7,129 nucleotides of DNA from Aquificaceae bacterium. Its GTDB lineage: Bacteria > Aquificota > Aquificia > Aquificales > Aquificaceae. The DNA lies in contig WGFS01000048.1 in NCBI GenBank assembly GCA_015492115.1, positions 1-7,129 of the forward strand. Direction: 5' to 3'. The notes under the pieces were generated by a model that worked only from the letters and a program-made list of their open reading frames with translations, was not told the origin of the DNA and did not search any database. Within the stretch, counting starts at the first letter, position 1. Every line of letters begins with the position of its first letter. The translations under genes were made by a program, and so were the position numbers. Below are positions 5,187-7,129 of this stretch, in pieces.

Positions 5187-5621
5187 ATGAGGTTCAGAAA
5201 GAAGGCGAGGGAAAACAGCCTCCTTGTGCTTTACAGATGGGACATAAGGGGGGACTCTATAGAGAAGGTTCTGAAGGAGTACATTGAGGAGAAGGGAATA
5301 AAGAACAGAGAGATTAAGGGCTACATGGAGAGCCTGATAGGGACGGTGAAGGACAGGCTCACCGAGATAGACTCTTTAATTTCAGAGCACTCTGAGGACT
5401 GGAGCTTTGACAGGCTCGGGTACATAGAGAGGAACGCCTTAAGGCTCGGTGTGGCGGAGCTCCTCTTTCTCAACCCTCCCGACCCTGGCAGAGCCTTCAA
5501 CGACTACATAGACCTGGTCAAGAAGTACGCGGACAGGAAGGCAGGAAAGTTCGTGAACGGAGTTCTTTCAAAGATATACAGAGAGCACAGGGCTACCTCT
5601 TCAGCGAGAAGAGCAGGTTGA
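5187..5621 (+). CDS. nusB: Transcription antitermination factor NusB
   Basis: An RNA-binding all-helical protein that, with NusE (ribosomal protein S10), binds boxA in rRNA leader transcripts and supports antitermination. It has 144 residues, the usual size. Seen directly: a basic N-terminus RFRKKARENSLLVLYRWD at 2-19, the family core RLGYIERNALRLGVAELLFL beginning near residue 76, and the C-terminal VKKYADRKAGKFVNGVLSKI. The ATG at 5187 is 5 bp after the ribH stop; there is no strong ribosome site, so translation probably depends on ribosomes finishing ribH. The stop at 5619-5621 lies inside the opposing DUF2905 gene, giving a 29-bp tail-to-tail coding overlap. Confidence 0.96.
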   Translation: MRFRKKARENSLLVLYRWDIRGDSIEKVLKEYIEEKGIKNREIKGYMESLIGTVKDRLTEIDSLISEHSEDWSFDRLGYIERNALRLGVAELLFLNPPDPGRAFNDYIDLVKKYADRKAGKFVNGVLSKIYREHRATSSARRAG

Positions 5622-5817
5622 GAAGGAGTGTCAGAAGAACGCTCAGGAGGATAGAGGTCACTATAGGGAAGTAGAAGACGAAGTTATCCCTCTTTATCAC
5701 TATGTCCCCCGGCAGTTTTCCGAGACCGAGGGGGAGCTTTTCAAAGAACATGAGAAGGAGACCGAGAACCACCATAAGAACACCGAAGAAGACGAGAACC
5801 TTCCCCAGCTCCGACAT
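5593..5817 (-). CDS. DUF2905-type small inner-membrane protein
   Basis: A 74-residue protein with two predicted membrane helices, at about 5-25 and 48-70, joined by a short conserved loop. The loop carries LPGDI at 35-39 and RDNFVFYFP at 43-51, followed by TSILLS, which is the pattern I associate with DUF2905. The function of that family is unknown. The ATG at 5817 follows the murD stop after 2 bp, so the gene is almost certainly in the murD transcript and coupled to it. A cell-envelope role would fit but is guilt by association. Its 3' end overlaps nusB by 29 bp on the other strand. Confidence 0.87.
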   Translation of the reverse strand: MSELGKVLVFFGVLMVVLGLLLMFFEKLPLGLGKLPGDIVIKRDNFVFYFPIVTSILLSVLLTLLLNLLFSLKR

Positions 5818-5819
5818 AC

Positions 5820-7067
5820 TTATAGTTTACAACGCTCTCTCACGAGCCTGTTGAAGACCTCCCCCCTCTCCACGTAGCCGGAGAACATGTCAAAGGAGGA
5901 GCACCCGGGAGAGAAGAGGACGAAGTCCCCGGGCTCAGCCACCCCCAGAGCTTCATCAACAGCCTCTTCAAGGGAGTTCATGGTCTTTATGTTGGAACCA
6001 CCGCCGAAGGCGGTCCTCATGGAATCCTTCGTCTCACCTATGAGAAAGGCGAACTTTACCTTCCTCTGAACGAGCTCTCTCAAAGGGGAGAAATCTACCC
6101 CCTTGTCCTTTCCTCCAGCTATGAGAACCACGCTGTCGTCCGGGAAGCTATCAAGGGCCGACTTCAGAGAGTTGGGCGTTGTGGACTTGGAGTCGTTGTA
6201 CACCTCCACACCTCCGAGGGTTGCGACGAGCTCCATCCTGAAGGGGAGTCCCCTGAAACTCTGGAGGGTATCTCTTATGCCTTCTGCTGGCACCCCCATT
6301 AACTTGGCTATCACGCCCGCGGTTATCGCGTTCCTCAGGTTGTGCTCCCCTCTCAGGTTCAGGTCTGTGGTCTCAAAGAGCTTCTCACCGCGGAAGAAGA
6401 CCTCTCCGCCCTTTACTTCTATCTCTCTCTGGAGATTCACCCTCCGGGCGCGGGTAGGGGTCCTGAGCACCTCCTCCTGATTGAGAACTTCTATGAAGAT
6501 GTCTTCCTCTTCCTGATTCCTGAATATGTTGTGCTTGCTGAAGAGGTAGTCCTCCATATCAGGATGCCAGTCAAGGTGGTCCTGGGAGAAGTTCAGGAAT
6601 GCTCCTACGGTGGGTCTGAAGGTGGAGAGGGTTTTCCCCTGGAAAGAGGAGACTTCAACTACCGCAAAGGAGTGAGGGTTTTTGAGAGCTATCTCAGAAA
6701 GGGGGATTCCGGCGTTCCCCGCCTCACACACATCGGGGAACCTCTTCGAGAGCATCAGGCAGGTCAGCCTCGTTGTGGTGGACTTTCCGTCCGTCCCGGT
6801 TATGGCGATCACTCTGCCCTCAAAGAACCTCCAGGCGAGTTCAAGCTCTCCTATTACCTCTACGTCCCTCCTGAGGGCTTCCTTCCAGAGGGGGTGCCTC
6901 GGGGGAACTCCCGGGGACAGAACTACGGTATCAACGTAGTCTATGAACTCCTCCCACCTGTCTCTTCTCGCGTCGTCTCCGGAGTAAACTCTATAGCCCT
7001 TTTCCTGAAGGAGCTGGATAGCGGAGCGTCCGCTCTTCCCGAGTCCCCAGACCAGATAGGCTTTCAT
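5820..7067 (-). CDS. murD: UDP-N-acetylmuramoyl-L-alanine--D-glutamate ligase
   Basis: Adds D-glutamate to UDP-MurNAc-L-Ala with ATP, a cytosolic step of peptidoglycan precursor synthesis. It has 415 residues, slightly shorter than E. coli MurD (~438). Motifs in order: N-terminal Rossmann-like VWGLGKSG at 6-13, ATP loop GTDGKSTT at 91-98, EVSSFQ at 138-143, NFSQDHLDWH at 159-168, K178 in FSKHN as the likely carbamylated lysine, FRMEL at 276-280, NDSKSTTPNS at 291-300, AGGKDKG at 317-323, and SPGCSSFDMF at 386-395. The FSQDHLDWH and SFDMF patterns separate it from MurC, MurE and MurF. The ATG at 7067 is 7 nt downstream of the tRNA-Cys CCA end and has no Shine-Dalgarno. The DUF2905 gene follows after 2 bp. 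No other mur genes are adjacent, so murD is outside a dcw cluster here. Confidence 0.97.
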   Translation of the reverse strand: MKAYLVWGLGKSGRSAIQLLQEKGYRVYSGDDARRDRWEEFIDYVDTVVLSPGVPPRHPLWKEALRRDVEVIGELELAWRFFEGRVIAITGTDGKSTTTRLTCLMLSKRFPDVCEAGNAGIPLSEIALKNPHSFAVVEVSSFQGKTLSTFRPTVGAFLNFSQDHLDWHPDMEDYLFSKHNIFRNQEEEDIFIEVLNQEEVLRTPTRARRVNLQREIEVKGGEVFFRGEKLFETTDLNLRGEHNLRNAITAGVIAKLMGVPAEGIRDTLQSFRGLPFRMELVATLGGVEVYNDSKSTTPNSLKSALDSFPDDSVVLIAGGKDKGVDFSPLRELVQRKVKFAFLIGETKDSMRTAFGGGSNIKTMNSLEEAVDEALGVAEPGDFVLFSPGCSSFDMFSGYVERGEVFNRLVRERCKL

Positions 7068-7074
7068 CGTTTTG

Positions 7075-7129
7075 TGGAGGCGACGGGCGGATTCGAACCG
7101 CCGTAAAAGGGATTTGCAGTCCCTCGCCT
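7075..7129 (-). tRNA. tRNA-Cys (anticodon GCA), 3' portion; 5' end beyond window
   Basis: About 55 nt of a tRNA read on the minus strand. The anticodon arm has a perfect 5-bp stem (7108-7112 with 7120-7124) around loop CTGCAAA, anticodon GCA at 7117-7115. The variable loop is 5 nt (7103-7107). The T arm GGCGG-TTCGAAT-CCGCC occupies 7102-7086. The acceptor 3' strand CGTCGCC (7085-7079) is followed by U73 (7078) and an encoded CCA (7077-7075). U73 is the discriminator base expected for tRNA-Cys. The acceptor 5' strand and most of the D arm are outside the window. murD begins 7 nt after the CCA. Confidence 0.95.

Noticed and set aside
6342..7106. A 254-codon open frame on the plus strand
   Set aside because: It lies entirely antisense to murD and runs into the tRNA-Cys gene; its translation has no recognisable domain and is explained by codon bias of murD on the other strand.

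Overview
The window looks like chromosomal DNA from a hyperthermophilic or thermophilic member of the Aquificaceae (Aquificales). The strongest evidence is the lumazine synthase at 4717-5181: it is 154 residues long, as in Aquifex aeolicus, and reads very much like that enzyme from memory. The NusB that follows is similarly Aquifex-like. Coding is dense, codon use favours AGG, ATA and CTC, and genes overlap repeatedly. Base composition by eye is higher in G+C than I associate with Aquifex itself, so a relative such as Hydrogenivirga is plausible, but I cannot name the genus from this sequence.

Layout from left to right. Positions 1-1258 (minus strand) hold thrB (homoserine kinase) followed by the 5' part of coaX (type III pantothenate kinase), overlapping as ATGA. 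A 75-bp divergent gap separates them from a plus-strand gene for a small stand-alone NifU C-terminal-type Fe-S scaffold (1334-1597). Its 3' end overlaps the 3' end of a minus-strand DinG/XPD-type helicase gene (1554-3497). Upstream of the helicase, and overlapping it by one base, is a gene for a Tat-exported DsrE-family protein (3497-4021). Next on the minus strand is a 152-residue protein (4141-4599) that resembles a shortened sulfur oxygenase reductase or ABM-type ferredoxin-fold protein. It diverges from the plus-strand ribH-nusB pair (4717-5621). The 3' end of nusB overlaps the 3' end of a minus-strand gene for a small two-helix membrane protein of the DUF2905 type (5593-5817). That gene lies 2 bp after murD (5820-7067), which in turn lies 7 bp after a tRNA-Cys running off the right edge.

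Functionally this is mostly housekeeping: amino-acid, CoA and riboflavin biosynthesis, Fe-S assembly, cell wall, transcription antitermination and DNA repair. The less ordinary part is 3497-4716, which holds two sulfur-type proteins on the same strand. One is DsrE-like with a Tat signal, and the other is SOR/ABM-like with a Cys and an HxxxH motif spaced almost as in sulfur oxygenase reductase. This fits a sulfur-oxidising lifestyle, though neither function can be proved from sequence alone. Gaps between genes are all under 120 bp; the two largest (4022-4140 and 4600-4716) hold promoter-like elements, short inverted repeats and a 25-nt homopurine tract. I see no mobile element, CRISPR array, prophage or clear intrinsic terminator.
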